Of a stretch of DNA of 55,254 nt, positions 45,031 to 54,349 are shown one piece after another (the stretch's first letter is position 1; each line of letters begins with the position of its first letter). Source of the stretch: DASXSB01 sp036506275 (GTDB lineage Bacteria; Methylomirabilota; Methylomirabilia; Rokubacteriales; CSP1-6). The position numbers and the translations under genes are program-made. The notes under the pieces are model-generated. The model was not told where the DNA came from. It was given only the letters and a program-made list of their open reading frames with translations, and made no database searches. The stretch spans positions 1 to 55,254 of the forward strand of contig DASXSB010000002.1 in NCBI GenBank assembly GCA_036506275.1, in the 5' to 3' direction.

Positions 45031-47175
45031 TCAGGAGGCGGCGACGAGGTCGCGGGCGGCGCGCCAGGCGGGATGCGCCGCCGGCGACGTCGACACCTCG
45101 CGGTGCAGCTCGGAGAGAACGATCGGGTCCATCAGCACGAGGCGCTTCTGGCGATCGCTGAGCGCGTGCGGGCCCCGCTCGGTGGCAGTGGCGATCGTGC
45201 GCGACCGGCGGTCGTTCACGCGGTCGCAGGACTTGCCGCGACGAGGCACGGCGGCGCAGGCGACCGCGTTCAGTGCCGGATCCACCACGGCGTCCACGAA
45301 CCCCGGCGTCGTCTTCCTGGTCCACTCGGCGTAGGTGCGCACCGTCAGCAGCTCGCGCGGCGGATGCGATTCGTCGGGAATCACGAAGAGCCGAGCCCGC
45401 CGCAGCGCCCGCCCGAGCGAGACGCGGCTCGAGTACACCGAGATCGGGATCGACAACGTGAGGGCGCCGGTCACCGGGAGCAGCCACCACGCATACGAAG
45501 GCACCAGCCAGTACACGGCGACCGTCCAGGCGAGCCCGAGCAACGTGTGCGGTCCATGACGACGGGCGGCCTCGCCCCACGACGTTTCCGCGTCTTCGCG
45601 CGGTGGGCTCTTCCACTGAAAGCCGAGGCCCGTGAGCGCGGCCACGACGAATTGCGTGTGGAACAGCATGCGCACGGGAGCGAGGGCGGAGGCGAGGAGC
45701 ATTTCCAGGAAAAGGCTCAGGGTGACGCCGACGGCGCCGCCGAATCGATCCGCACCGCGCGCGAGGACGAGGATCCCGCCGAGGATCTTCGGCAAGAAGA
45801 GCACGCCGCCGGTGGCGATCGCGAACATGAGCGTGGCCTGCGCGTCCCACTCTGGCCAGATCGGAAAGAGCTGGCGCGGTTGCACGAAGTATTGCGGCCC
45901 GATCATGGCGTGAAGCACGACGAACGCGCTCGACAGCGCTAGCGACAGCAGCCACAGGGGCGCCGAGACGTAGGCCATGACCCCCGTCATGAAGATGGCG
46001 CGATGCGCGGGGTGGAGGCCCGTCCACAGGGAGAGCCGCAGATTGATGAGGTTGCCCTGGCACCACCGGCGATCGCGCTTCAGCTCGTCGATCAGGTTCG
46101 GCGGCATTTCCTCGTAGCTGCCGGGAAGGTCGTACGCCATCCACACCTTCCATCCCGCCCGGCGCATCAGGGCCGCCTCCACGAAGTCGTGGGACAGGAT
46201 CTCGCCCGCGAAGGGGCCGCGCCCGGGAAGCCGTCCGAGGGCGCAGTGGCGCATGAACGGCGCGACGCGGATGATCGCGTTGTGGCCCCAGTAGAACGAC
46301 TCGCCGAGCTGCCAGAAGTGCATCCCCGCCGTGAAGAGCGGTCCGTAGACCTGGGTCGCGAACTGTTGCATGCGCGCGAAGAGCGTGTCGCGGCCGGCGC
46401 CCCGGGGGGCGGTCTGAATGATGCCGCTGCTCGGATTCGCCTCCATGAGGCGGACGAGCGTCGTCAGGCACTCGCCCGTCATCACGCTGTCCGCGTCCAG
46501 CACCACCATGTAGCGGTACTGGCTGCCCCAGCGCCGGCAGAAGTCGGCGATGTTGCCGCTCTTGCGCTTGATGCGGTGCTGGCGCCAGCGATAGAAGATG
46601 CGGCCGAACCCGCCCACGTCCTCGCAGAGCTCGCGCCACGCGTGCCGTTCGGCCGCCAGCGTGTCGGGTTCGCTGCTGTCGCTGAGCACGAAGAAGTCGA
46701 AGTGCCGCAGGCCGCCGGCATCCGCGACCGACTCGTAGGTGGCGCGCAGTCCGGCGAACACGCGCGGCACGTGCTCGTTGCAGATGGGCATGACGACCGC
46801 GGTGCGAGCATCGGACGGCAGCGCGGTTCCCGGCGAGACCGTGCGGGTGATGGCGTGTCGATCGCGGCCGCAACACAGCAACACGAAGCCCGTAGTCGCC
46901 GTCCAGAAGCCGAGGGAGACCCAGGCGAAGAGAATCGCGGAGAGGGCGAGGATCGCCACCTCCAGAGGCTGCTGCGCGTGATACGGCAAGACGCTCGTCA
47001 CCATGCCGTAGGCGAAGCCGCCGGTCTGCATCAGCACGAGGACGGCGAGGAGGGCACGCCGAGCGGCCGCCGTCCACTGCAGTCGTCGACTCTCAGCGGC
47101 CGGTGCCATACGGTGAGCCGTGCCCGGGCGGCGCCACCCCACGGACGCCATCGGCGTGCGCCGGACGGGAGGCAT
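45031..47175 (-). CDS. mdoH: Glucans biosynthesis glucosyltransferase H
   Basis: About 714 residues, shorter than the ~850 of enterobacterial MdoH. An inner-membrane GT2 enzyme that makes the backbone of osmoregulated periplasmic glucans from UDP-glucose. Visible parts: N-terminal helices, TAVVMPICNEHVPRVFAGLR, catalytic DxD in VLDADSVMTGE, acceptor Asp in EILSHDFVEAALMRRAGW, RDRRWCQGN for the R/QxxRW motif, then several C-terminal helices. Start codons at 47175, 47151 and 47109 are all possible and none has a good ribosome site. No mdoG partner lies nearby. Part of the gene is copied at 36208-36410. Confidence 0.9.
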   Translation of the reverse strand: MPPVRRTPMASVGWRRPGTAHRMAPAAESRRLQWTAAARRALLAVLVLMQTGGFAYGMVTSVLPYHAQQPLEVAILALSAILFAWVSLGFWTATTGFVLLCCGRDRHAITRTVSPGTALPSDARTAVVMPICNEHVPRVFAGLRATYESVADAGGLRHFDFFVLSDSSEPDTLAAERHAWRELCEDVGGFGRIFYRWRQHRIKRKSGNIADFCRRWGSQYRYMVVLDADSVMTGECLTTLVRLMEANPSSGIIQTAPRGAGRDTLFARMQQFATQVYGPLFTAGMHFWQLGESFYWGHNAIIRVAPFMRHCALGRLPGRGPFAGEILSHDFVEAALMRRAGWKVWMAYDLPGSYEEMPPNLIDELKRDRRWCQGNLINLRLSLWTGLHPAHRAIFMTGVMAYVSAPLWLLSLALSSAFVVLHAMIGPQYFVQPRQLFPIWPEWDAQATLMFAIATGGVLFLPKILGGILVLARGADRFGGAVGVTLSLFLEMLLASALAPVRMLFHTQFVVAALTGLGFQWKSPPREDAETSWGEAARRHGPHTLLGLAWTVAVYWLVPSYAWWLLPVTGALTLSIPISVYSSRVSLGRALRRARLFVIPDESHPPRELLTVRTYAEWTRKTTPGFVDAVVDPALNAVACAAVPRRGKSCDRVNDRRSRTIATATERGPHALSDRQKRLVLMDPIVLSELHREVSTSPAAHPAWRAARDLVAAS

Positions 47176-47566
47176 CGTCGTGAGGAAAACGGCGCGATCG
47201 CCGTTCTCGGAACCTACTTCGGGAACAGTATGTAGCGCCAAGTCTCCCGCAAACCCTCGCGGCCGCGTTTCACATGTGCCTCCGGCTCTCGCCGGCGTGT
47301 CACGATCGAGCGTCCTCATCGCCATGCGTGAGGGCGCCTTTGGCTGACGGTGTCCGCATTTGCGACGGCGACGGCCACGACCGTCACCAGGACGACAGAA
47401 CCGGCTCGCACCACGCGATTCACATCACCATCCGTAGTCGCATACTACGTTGACTTTCAAAGGATACCAGTTCCCCGGATGTCGTGAAGTCGCCGGGGCT
47501 GCCCCCGGACTCTGCAACTCTCGGACCGTGAGAGGGGGGCGGGGAAACGCATTCGCGCGAGGCGAT
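47176..47566. other. 391-bp noncoding region between mdoH and the orphan binding protein
   Basis: No supported gene. It holds a 6-bp palindromic hairpin CGTAGT-CGCAT-ACTACG (47433-47449) next to a TTGACT hexamer, and two hairpins that suit termination of the minus-strand gene ending at 47567: CTCTC/GAGAG (about 47518-47534) and CCGGGG-CTGC-CCCCGG (47493-47508). An mdoH promoter should also lie here but none is convincing. Confidence 0.5.
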
Positions 47567-48556
47567 TCACTCGATGAGCTGGTCGGCCCGTTGTAGGACC
47601 CCCGCCGGGATCGAGACGCCGAGCGCCTTTGCGGTCTTGAGGTTGACGGCGAGCCGGAAGACGGTGGGCTGCTCGATGGGGAGATCCGACGGCTTGGCGC
47701 CCCTGAGAATCTCGTCGACGAACATCGCCGCGCGTTTGTAAACCTCACGCGGGGCGGGATCGTAGCTCATGAGGCCACCGGCCTCGGCCGCCGGCGCGTA
47801 CGACGAGATCGAAGGGAGTCGACGGGCGAGCGCCAGCTCCGCGATTCGCCGCCGGTGCCCGGCCGTGAAGCTGTCATGGGTCACGATGACGGCATCCACA
47901 CGCTCCCTTGCCGCCGCCTCGAACGCTTCCTTGATCTCCTGGGGGTTGTTGACCTCCAGCAATGTCACGCGCAGACCGGCGTCGCGGGCGGCGGTATGGA
48001 TCGCCTGGGCGGCCAGCGTGGCGCCGAGGCTGGGGCGATTCCACAGCAGTCCAACGCGCGTCGCTCGGGGTAGTCCGTCCCGAAGGAGCTCGACGAGTTT
48101 TTCCGCGACATCGATTCCTTGATCGCTCGTGCCCGTCACGTTGCCACCTGGATGCGCCACGCTCGCCACGACGCCGGCCGCCACGAGGTCGGCGGCGGCG
48201 GCGGCGACGATGGGGATGCTCGTCGTCGCCGCTTTCGTGGCGAGGACGGCCGCAATGCCGTGGGTCACGATCACTTCCGGCGTCAGGCGCACCAGCTCTC
48301 GGGCCAGTTCGTGGAGACGCTCGTTGTTCCCGTCCGACCATCGAACGTCGAGGACGAGATTGCGTGGCTCCACGTAGCCGAGCTCCCGGAGGCCGTCCCG
48401 TAGTCCTTCGACGGTATCGGCCGGGCGCGCGGACGCCGTTCCATCGCCAAGGACTGCGATCCGCCAAACCTTCTCGGGCGGCTGCGCCTGCGCAAGCAGC
48501 GGCGCGAGGGCGAGCGCAACGGTCGCGATCAGGAACCGGCGGCGGTGTGGGTCCAT
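47567..48556 (-). CDS. Orphan ABC substrate-binding protein (ABC_sub_bind / TrpX-like)
   Basis: 329 residues. The start has a Tat-like or Sec signal (MDPHRRRFLIATVALALAPL, ending AQAQ). Family features: GLRDGLRELGYVEPRNLVLD, HPGGNVTGTSDQGIDVAEKL and the ending LPIEQPTVFRLAVNLKTAKA. No permease or ATPase gene is adjacent, a common situation for this family, whose ligands include tryptophan/tyrosine or aromatic acids in few tested cases. ATG 48556 is preferred to a GTG at 48595 because it begins the signal peptide. Confidence 0.88.
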   Translation of the reverse strand: MDPHRRRFLIATVALALAPLLAQAQPPEKVWRIAVLGDGTASARPADTVEGLRDGLRELGYVEPRNLVLDVRWSDGNNERLHELARELVRLTPEVIVTHGIAAVLATKAATTSIPIVAAAAADLVAAGVVASVAHPGGNVTGTSDQGIDVAEKLVELLRDGLPRATRVGLLWNRPSLGATLAAQAIHTAARDAGLRVTLLEVNNPQEIKEAFEAAARERVDAVIVTHDSFTAGHRRRIAELALARRLPSISSYAPAAEAGGLMSYDPAPREVYKRAAMFVDEILRGAKPSDLPIEQPTVFRLAVNLKTAKALGVSIPAGVLQRADQLIE

Positions 48557-48657
48557 TCTCAAATCTTCGCGGTGGCGCTGATGGTGATTATCCACCCACG
48601 AGATACGGGGACGGCGGCGGCGGTCGGGGTGATATCCTGCCCGGCCGAGAGGCTCCC

Positions 48658-50298
48658 ATGGCCCACAACATGACCGATTACGCCGCGACGTGCCGCGACT
48701 TTTCGCTTCCGGTTCCCGAACGCTTCAACTGGGCGTTCGACGTCTTCGACACCTGGGCGCGTGATCCCACCAAGCTCGCGCTGCTCTGGGTCGCGTCCGA
48801 CGGACAGCCGCGGCGGTTCACGTTCGCGGAGCTGGCGGAGCGCTCGCGCCGCGTCGCCAACGCGCTCGCGGGGCTCGGGGTGACGCCCGGCGAGCGGGTG
48901 TTCGTCATGCTCCCCCGCGTGCATCAGTGGTGGGAAATCGTGCTGGGCTGCGTGCGCGCGCGGACCGTCTCCGTGCCCGGCACCACGCTGCTGACGACGA
49001 AGGACATCCAGTACCGGCTCGGGATCAGCGAGGCCTCGGTGGTGATCACGGACGAGGAAAACCAGTGGAAGATCGACCGCGTGCTCGCGGAATGCCCGAG
49101 CGTGAGACACCGGATCGTGGTCGGGGGCGGCGACGACGCCTGGCTCCCGTACGAGGCGCTCGTCGGGCGCGCGCGCGGCGACATGCCGCATCCCGGCAAT
49201 GCGAGCGGCGATCCGATGATGATCTACTTCACGTCCGGCACCACCGGCCATCCCAAGATGGTCCTGCACACGCATGCGTCCTACCCGATCGGCCACGTCA
49301 TCACGGGAAAGTACTGGCTCGACAACACGCCGGACGATCTTCACTGGACCATCTCCGACACCGGCTGGGCGCAGGCGGCGTGGACGTGCTTCTTCGCGCC
49401 CTGGAACATGGGCGCCGCCCTCTTCGTGTGGGACGCCCGGGGGAAGAAGTTCGAGCCGGCGGAGACGCTGTCGATGTTCGAGCGGTTTCCGATATCGACG
49501 TTCTTCGCGCCCCCCACCGCTTACCGGATGTTCGTGCAGGAGCCGCTCCGCAAGTTCAAGTTCCCCAGCCTCCGTCACTGTCTGGGCGCCGGGGAGGCGG
49601 TGAACCCGGAGGTCATCGAAGCGTGGAAGGACGGCACCGGCCATCACATCTACGAGGGCTACGGCCAGACGGAGACGGTGCTGGTGGCGGCGACGTTTCC
49701 CGCCACGCCGTGGAAGCCGGCCTCGATGGGGCGCACGGCGCCGGGACACGTGCTCGCGATCGTCGACGACGACGGTCACGAGCTGCCGCGTGGGACCGAG
49801 GGCGACATCGCCATCCGCGTGCGGCCCGAGCGTCCCGTCGGAATGTTCCGCGAGTACTGGCGCAATGCCGACGCGACGGCCAGGTGCCACCGCGGCGACT
49901 GGTACATCACCGGCGACCGCGGGGCGATGGACGACGACGGCTATCTCTGGTTCGTCGGTCGGGCCGACGACGTCATCAACAGCGCGTCGTACCGCATCGG
50001 ACCGTTCGAGGTGGAATCGGCGCTCGTGGAGCACGCGGCGGTGGCGGAGACGGCGGTGATCGGCAAGGCGGACGCCTTGCGCGGCGAGATCGTGAAGGCG
50101 TTCGTGGTCCTCGCCCCGGGCTTCGCGCCGTCGGACCAGCTCGCGGCCGAGCTCCAGGAGCATGTCAAGCGCGTGACCGCGCCCTACAAGTACCCGCGCG
50201 AGATCGAGTTCGTCGCCGATCTGCCGAAGACGATCAGCGGCAAGATCCGGCGCACGGAGCTGCGCGAGCTCGAGCGCACGCGCGCCAGGCGGCCCTGA
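48658..50298 (+). CDS. AMP-forming acyl-CoA synthetase (medium-chain/benzoate type)
   Basis: 546 residues of the ANL superfamily. Motifs: ATP loop YFTSGTTGHPKM, IYEGYGQTE, GDWYITGDRG, the hinge ADDVINSASYRIGPFEVE and catalytic Lys in KTISGKIRRTELR. It activates a carboxylic acid to its CoA thioester via an acyl-AMP. Relatives of this shape use medium-chain, branched or aromatic acids. GAGAGG lies 6 bases before ATG 48658. An acyl-CoA dehydrogenase follows 44 bp later, so the pair can start oxidation of an imported acid. Confidence 0.9.
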   Translation: MAHNMTDYAATCRDFSLPVPERFNWAFDVFDTWARDPTKLALLWVASDGQPRRFTFAELAERSRRVANALAGLGVTPGERVFVMLPRVHQWWEIVLGCVRARTVSVPGTTLLTTKDIQYRLGISEASVVITDEENQWKIDRVLAECPSVRHRIVVGGGDDAWLPYEALVGRARGDMPHPGNASGDPMMIYFTSGTTGHPKMVLHTHASYPIGHVITGKYWLDNTPDDLHWTISDTGWAQAAWTCFFAPWNMGAALFVWDARGKKFEPAETLSMFERFPISTFFAPPTAYRMFVQEPLRKFKFPSLRHCLGAGEAVNPEVIEAWKDGTGHHIYEGYGQTETVLVAATFPATPWKPASMGRTAPGHVLAIVDDDGHELPRGTEGDIAIRVRPERPVGMFREYWRNADATARCHRGDWYITGDRGAMDDDGYLWFVGRADDVINSASYRIGPFEVESALVEHAAVAETAVIGKADALRGEIVKAFVVLAPGFAPSDQLAAELQEHVKRVTAPYKYPREIEFVADLPKTISGKIRRTELRELERTRARRP

Positions 50299-50328
50299 CC
50301 GCCCGCCCCGGCGGCACGATCGCCACGC

Positions 50329-50334
50329 TATAAT
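50329..50334 (+). promoter_or_regulatory. -10 box of a leaderless promoter
   Basis: A perfect TATAAT ends 8 nt before ATG 50343 with no ribosome site between. No -35 box is recognisable. The acyl-CoA dehydrogenase and the gene behind it can thus be transcribed apart from the acyl-CoA synthetase. Confidence 0.55.
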
Positions 50335-50342
50335 CGCGGCCC

Positions 50343-51509
50343 ATGCCGCACTCGCCGTTCAGCGCGGAGCACGCGATGCTGCGCAGATCCCTCCGCGCCT
50401 TCGTCGAAAAGGAAGTCGTGCCGCACGTCGACGCGTGGGAGGCAGCGGGGCAGATTCCCCGCTCGTTCTGGCGGCGCCTGGGGCAGCTCGGCTTCCTCGG
50501 CCTGGACGTGCCGGCGGAATACGGTGGGGGCGGCGGGGATTTCCTGGCGAGCGTCGTCCTCGGCGAGGAGATGGCGCGCTGTCGCGCGGGCGGAGTCGCC
50601 TTCAGCGTCCTCGTGCATACCGACATGTCGTCGCCGTGGCTGACCCGCTTCGGCACCGAGGCCCAGAAGCGGAAATACCTGCCCGGGATCGTCGCCGGCG
50701 AGATCGTGTGCGCGCTCGGGATCACCGAGCCCGGCACCGGCTCGGATATGGCCGCACTCACGACGCGCGCGGTTCGCGACGGCGACCGCTACCTCCTCAC
50801 CGGCAACAAGATGTTCATCACGAACGGCGTCCACGGCGACCTCTACTTCGTGGCGGCGCGCACGGCGCCCGGCCCCGCCGGCCGTCGCCACGAGGGCCTC
50901 TCCATGTTCCTCGTCGAGCGCGACCGCCCCGGCTTCGCGATCAGCCGCACGCTCGAGAAGCTGGGCATGCGGGCGTCGGACACCGCCGAGCTCGTCTTTC
51001 ACGACACTCCGGTGCCGGTGGAGAACCTGCTGGGGGTGGAGGGACGCGGTTTCCAGCAGCTCGCGGCCGGACTCCAGCGCGAGCGGCTGCTGGCGGCCGT
51101 CCTCGCCCTGTCCGGGGCCGACCAGGCCCTCGAGGACACCATCGCGTACTTGCATGCGCGCTCCGCATTCGGCGCGCCGCTGGCGACCCGCCAGGCCCTT
51201 CGCCATCGCGTCGCGGATCTGGCGACGGAGCTCGAGGCCGCCCGCCAGCTCGTCTATCACGCGGCGCGGCTGTACGCGGACGGCGAGCCGTGTGCCACCG
51301 AGGTGTCGATGGCGAAGCTCCACGCGACGGAGGCCGCCAATCGCGTGGCCTACCAGGCGGTGCAGCTCCACGGCGGCTACGGGTACATGCGCGAGTTCTC
51401 GGTGGAGCGATTCTTCCGCGATGTTCGTCTGTGGACGATCGCCTCCGGCACGTCGGAAGTGATGCGCGAGATCATCGCGAAGGCGCTGTTCTCACGAAAG
51501 GATCGGTGA
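50343..51509 (+). CDS. Acyl-CoA dehydrogenase
   Basis: 388 residues, FAD-dependent, oxidising an acyl-CoA to the enoyl-CoA. Motifs: ALGITEPGTGSDMAALTTRA, LTGNKMFITNG, RSAFGAPLATRQALRHRVAD and VQLHGGYGYMREFSVERFFR. The last loop is SGTSEVMR, with no acid, but GLQRERLLAAV has Glu at the isovaleryl-CoA-dehydrogenase position, so this enzyme uses the alternative base site. It contrasts with the Asp-type enzyme at 16100. It follows the acyl-CoA synthetase and is one base before the MetE-like gene. Confidence 0.92.
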   Translation: MPHSPFSAEHAMLRRSLRAFVEKEVVPHVDAWEAAGQIPRSFWRRLGQLGFLGLDVPAEYGGGGGDFLASVVLGEEMARCRAGGVAFSVLVHTDMSSPWLTRFGTEAQKRKYLPGIVAGEIVCALGITEPGTGSDMAALTTRAVRDGDRYLLTGNKMFITNGVHGDLYFVAARTAPGPAGRRHEGLSMFLVERDRPGFAISRTLEKLGMRASDTAELVFHDTPVPVENLLGVEGRGFQQLAAGLQRERLLAAVLALSGADQALEDTIAYLHARSAFGAPLATRQALRHRVADLATELEAARQLVYHAARLYADGEPCATEVSMAKLHATEAANRVAYQAVQLHGGYGYMREFSVERFFRDVRLWTIASGTSEVMREIIAKALFSRKDR

Positions 51510-51510
51510 G

Positions 51511-52548
51511 ATGCCCGCCACGCTGCCGCTCATTCCCACCCACGTCATGGGCAGTCACGGGTTCCCGGGCTGGTTCTGGGGCGCGCTCGACCGCATCAAG
51601 GCCGGCGAGTATGGCCAGACCGACGTCAAGGAGACGTTCGACGACGCCACGCAGCTCGCCATCCGCGACCAGGAGCGCGCCGGCATCGATGTCATCTGCG
51701 ACGGCGAGATGCGCCGCTTCTTCTTCGTGCAGACGTTCTACGGAAAGATGGACGGGCTCGAGCACCTCGAGCCCCTGCGCAAGACGGGCCTCTACGCCTA
51801 CGACAGCGTGCCGCGCTATCGCGCCGCCGGCCGCGTGACGGTGCCCAAGGGGCTCGGCATCGTCGACGAGTTCAAATATTTGAAGACCCAGACCGACAAA
51901 CCGGTGAAGGCGACGGTCCCGGGGCCGGTGACGCTGTCGATCCACATCCAGCTCCGTCCCGGCGATGCCTACGACGGCGACCGGGTCGCGCTCACCTGGG
52001 ACATGGTGCCCGCCGTCAACACCGAGCTGACGGCGCTGGCGGCGGCCGGGGCCGACTGGATCCAGATCGACGAGCCGTCGGCGGCGATCGTCCCCGGGCA
52101 GCTCGACGAGTACGTGAAGATGTTCAACGCCTGCGTGGATGGCGTGCGAGCAAAGATCGGCTACCACGTGTGCTTCGGTAACTTGCTGTCGCGCCCGCGC
52201 GGCAAGCGGTCTTATCGCTGGATGTTTCCGGCCCTCAAGGACGTCCGCTGTGACCAGTTCGTCTTCGAGTACGCCAACCGCGAGATGGCCGAGATCGAAG
52301 CCTGGAAGGACTGGGGCGTCGATCGTGAGGTCGCCTGCGGCGTTGTCGACGTCAAGTCGTTCTATCTGGAGTCACCGGAGGAGGTGGCCGACCGCATCGC
52401 GGTCTGTGCGAAGTACATCCCGGTCGAGAAGCTGTCCGTCGTCCCCGACTGTGGATTCTTCCCCGTGCCCCGGTGGCTGGCGTTCGAAAAGCTGAAGCGG
52501 CTCACGGCCGGCGCCGCCCTCGCGCGAAAAAAGCTCGGCGTGGCGTAG
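51511..52548 (+). CDS. MetE C-terminal-domain-like methyltransferase
   Basis: 345 residues of the UROD/MetE barrel group, again lacking the MetE N-terminal half. Zinc ligands: His and Cys in GYHVCFGN, Glu in FVFEYANRE, Cys in VPDCGFFPV. It begins one base after the acyl-CoA dehydrogenase stop, so the two share a message. In that context it may add or remove a methyl or thiol group on a catabolic intermediate; epoxyalkane:coenzyme M transferases belong to the same fold. It is only distantly similar to the protein at 1192-2370. Confidence 0.88.
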   Translation: MPATLPLIPTHVMGSHGFPGWFWGALDRIKAGEYGQTDVKETFDDATQLAIRDQERAGIDVICDGEMRRFFFVQTFYGKMDGLEHLEPLRKTGLYAYDSVPRYRAAGRVTVPKGLGIVDEFKYLKTQTDKPVKATVPGPVTLSIHIQLRPGDAYDGDRVALTWDMVPAVNTELTALAAAGADWIQIDEPSAAIVPGQLDEYVKMFNACVDGVRAKIGYHVCFGNLLSRPRGKRSYRWMFPALKDVRCDQFVFEYANREMAEIEAWKDWGVDREVACGVVDVKSFYLESPEEVADRIAVCAKYIPVEKLSVVPDCGFFPVPRWLAFEKLKRLTAGAALARKKLGVA

Positions 52549-52610
52549 CGAGCCGCGAGCCCAGGGCGGCCGCGCCGCTTCCGTGCGGGCGCGCTTCACG
52601 GCGCCATCCG

Positions 52611-53705
52611 CTAGAAGACGACGACTCCCCGCGCGACCTGACCGGAGCGAAGCGCATCAAAGCCCTCGTTGATCTCCTCGAGCGTGTAGGTCCGGCTCAC
52701 CAGCTCGTCCACCTTCAAGTTGCCGGCGAGGTACTGGTCGACCAGCCACGGGAAGTCGAGGTTCGGCCGCACCGAACCGTACATCGTGCCTTTGATGCAC
52801 TTTTCCTGGAGCGCCATCATGTAGGGCGTGATCGGCGCCCGCACGTTCATGGCGGCCATGCCGACGATGACGGCAGTGCCGCCGGGGCGGATGGCGTCCA
52901 CGATCTGCAGCGTCGTCGCCTCGCCACCGATGGCGTCGAACGCGTAGTCGACGCCGCGCCCGCCCGTGAGGGCGCGTACGAAGTCGACGGCGTTCGTCCG
53001 CGACGCGTTCACGGTATGGGTGGCGCCGAACTTCGTGGCGAATTCGAGCTTGTTGTCGAGCAGGTCGACGGCGACGATGGCGCCCGCGCCCGCGAGCCGT
53101 GCGCCCTGCACCACGTTGAGGCCGACGCCGCCACAGCCGACAATCATCACCGATGCCCCCGGCTCCACTTCCGCGCAGCGGGTGACGGCACCGACGCCCG
53201 TCGGCACGCAGCAGCCGAGGAGCGCCGCCTGCGGCCACGGCATCTCCTTCTTCATCGGCACCAGGTGCTCGGCCGGACACACGACCTGCTCGGCGAAGGT
53301 GCCGATGCGCGCCAGCTGCTTGATCTCGTCACCGCCGCGCTTGAGGCGATGCGAGCCGTCGAACATCACCCACCGCGGCGTGTCGTTGTGGCCTTCGCAC
53401 AGGATGGTGCGCCCGATCGAGCAGTAGAGGCACCGGCCGCAGTGCGGGCGGAAGGAGAAGATCACGTGGTCGCCCGGCTTCACGTGGGTCACCCCCGCCC
53501 CCACCGTCTCCACGACGCCGGCCGCCTCGTGACCGAGGACCATCGGGAGCGGCAGCGGCCAGTCGCCGTTCATGACGTGCCAGTCGCTGTGGCAGATGCC
53601 GGCCGCCTTCACCTTGACGCGCGCCTCGCCCGCCTGCGGTCCCTGCTGCTCGACGTCCACGACCTCGAGTTGCATGTTCGGCTTGTAGAGGACGGCTGCT
53701 TTCAT
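52611..53705 (-). CDS. Zinc-dependent alcohol dehydrogenase
   Basis: 364 residues of the MDR superfamily. Catalytic zinc ligands are Cys in AAGICHSDWHV, His-Glu in VLGHEAAGVVE and Cys in GCCVPTGVGAV. The structural zinc site has four Cys (CGRCLYCSIGRTILC), and the NAD fold has VGCGGVGLNVVQGARLAG. It resembles class III/NDMA-dependent-type dehydrogenases that act on alcohols, aldehydes or thiol adducts. AAAGGAG precedes ATG 53705. It converges with the MetE-like gene, with 62 bp between stops. Confidence 0.92.
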   Translation of the reverse strand: MKAAVLYKPNMQLEVVDVEQQGPQAGEARVKVKAAGICHSDWHVMNGDWPLPLPMVLGHEAAGVVETVGAGVTHVKPGDHVIFSFRPHCGRCLYCSIGRTILCEGHNDTPRWVMFDGSHRLKRGGDEIKQLARIGTFAEQVVCPAEHLVPMKKEMPWPQAALLGCCVPTGVGAVTRCAEVEPGASVMIVGCGGVGLNVVQGARLAGAGAIVAVDLLDNKLEFATKFGATHTVNASRTNAVDFVRALTGGRGVDYAFDAIGGEATTLQIVDAIRPGGTAVIVGMAAMNVRAPITPYMMALQEKCIKGTMYGSVRPNLDFPWLVDQYLAGNLKVDELVSRTYTLEEINEGFDALRSGQVARGVVVF

Positions 53706-53956
53706 GTCGCGCTCCTTTGCGGACGGCGCCTCGTGGGCGGTCGCCCGCCGATCGTAGCATCGGAGCCGGCCGGCATGGGCGGCGGCGAATGGAGCGGCAT
53801 TGACGGGCCCTGGCAACGCCCTGGCGCACTATTCCGCGATTCGACTTACCGCGCGCCATAGGTGCTACACGAGTCACGCCGCCGGTCCAAAAGGTGGGGC
53901 CAACGTATCGCGGCGCGCCCGTGAAACCAACGGCGTGTCCGACACGTCCAAACGGC

Positions 53957-54349
53957 ATGAATCTCCTGAACGGCCGGAGCAACGTCGCGATCCTCTTGCT
54001 CCTCGCCGGGCTCTTCGCGCCTGCCGCCGCCACCGGGGAGAGCGGGGTCGAGCCCGAGAGTCCGTTTCGCTTCGAGATGACCCAAGGAGGGAATGCCTTT
54101 CGCGGACTTGCCGTCGAGGGATATCTCTACAACGGACTCTCCTGGAGAATCACCAACGTTCGCGTCCGCGTCGAGAGCGTGGACTCGACGAGGACGGTGA
54201 TCGGCGAATCCGACGGCTGGGTGCTCGGTGACGTGACGGCGGGCGGACGGGGGTACTTCTACCTGCCGATTCCGAGACCGGCCGCCAGCTATCGCGCCCG
54301 CGTCCAGTCCTTCGACAAGGTTTCGCGCGACGCGCCTCAGGCGCCGTGA
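53957..54349 (+). CDS. Small secreted protein, FxLYD-like, paralogue of the gene at 19361
   Basis: 130 residues with a signal peptide (NVAILLLLAGLFAPAAA). The mature part repeats the motif order of the protein at 19361-19771: LAVEGYLYNGLSWRITNVR, VRVESVDSTRTVIGE and ASYRARVQSFDKVS. This suggests a beta domain found more than once in this genome. The stop overlaps the next gene's GTG start (GTGA). Function unknown. Confidence 0.7.
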   Translation: MNLLNGRSNVAILLLLAGLFAPAAATGESGVEPESPFRFEMTQGGNAFRGLAVEGYLYNGLSWRITNVRVRVESVDSTRTVIGESDGWVLGDVTAGGRGYFYLPIPRPAASYRARVQSFDKVSRDAPQAP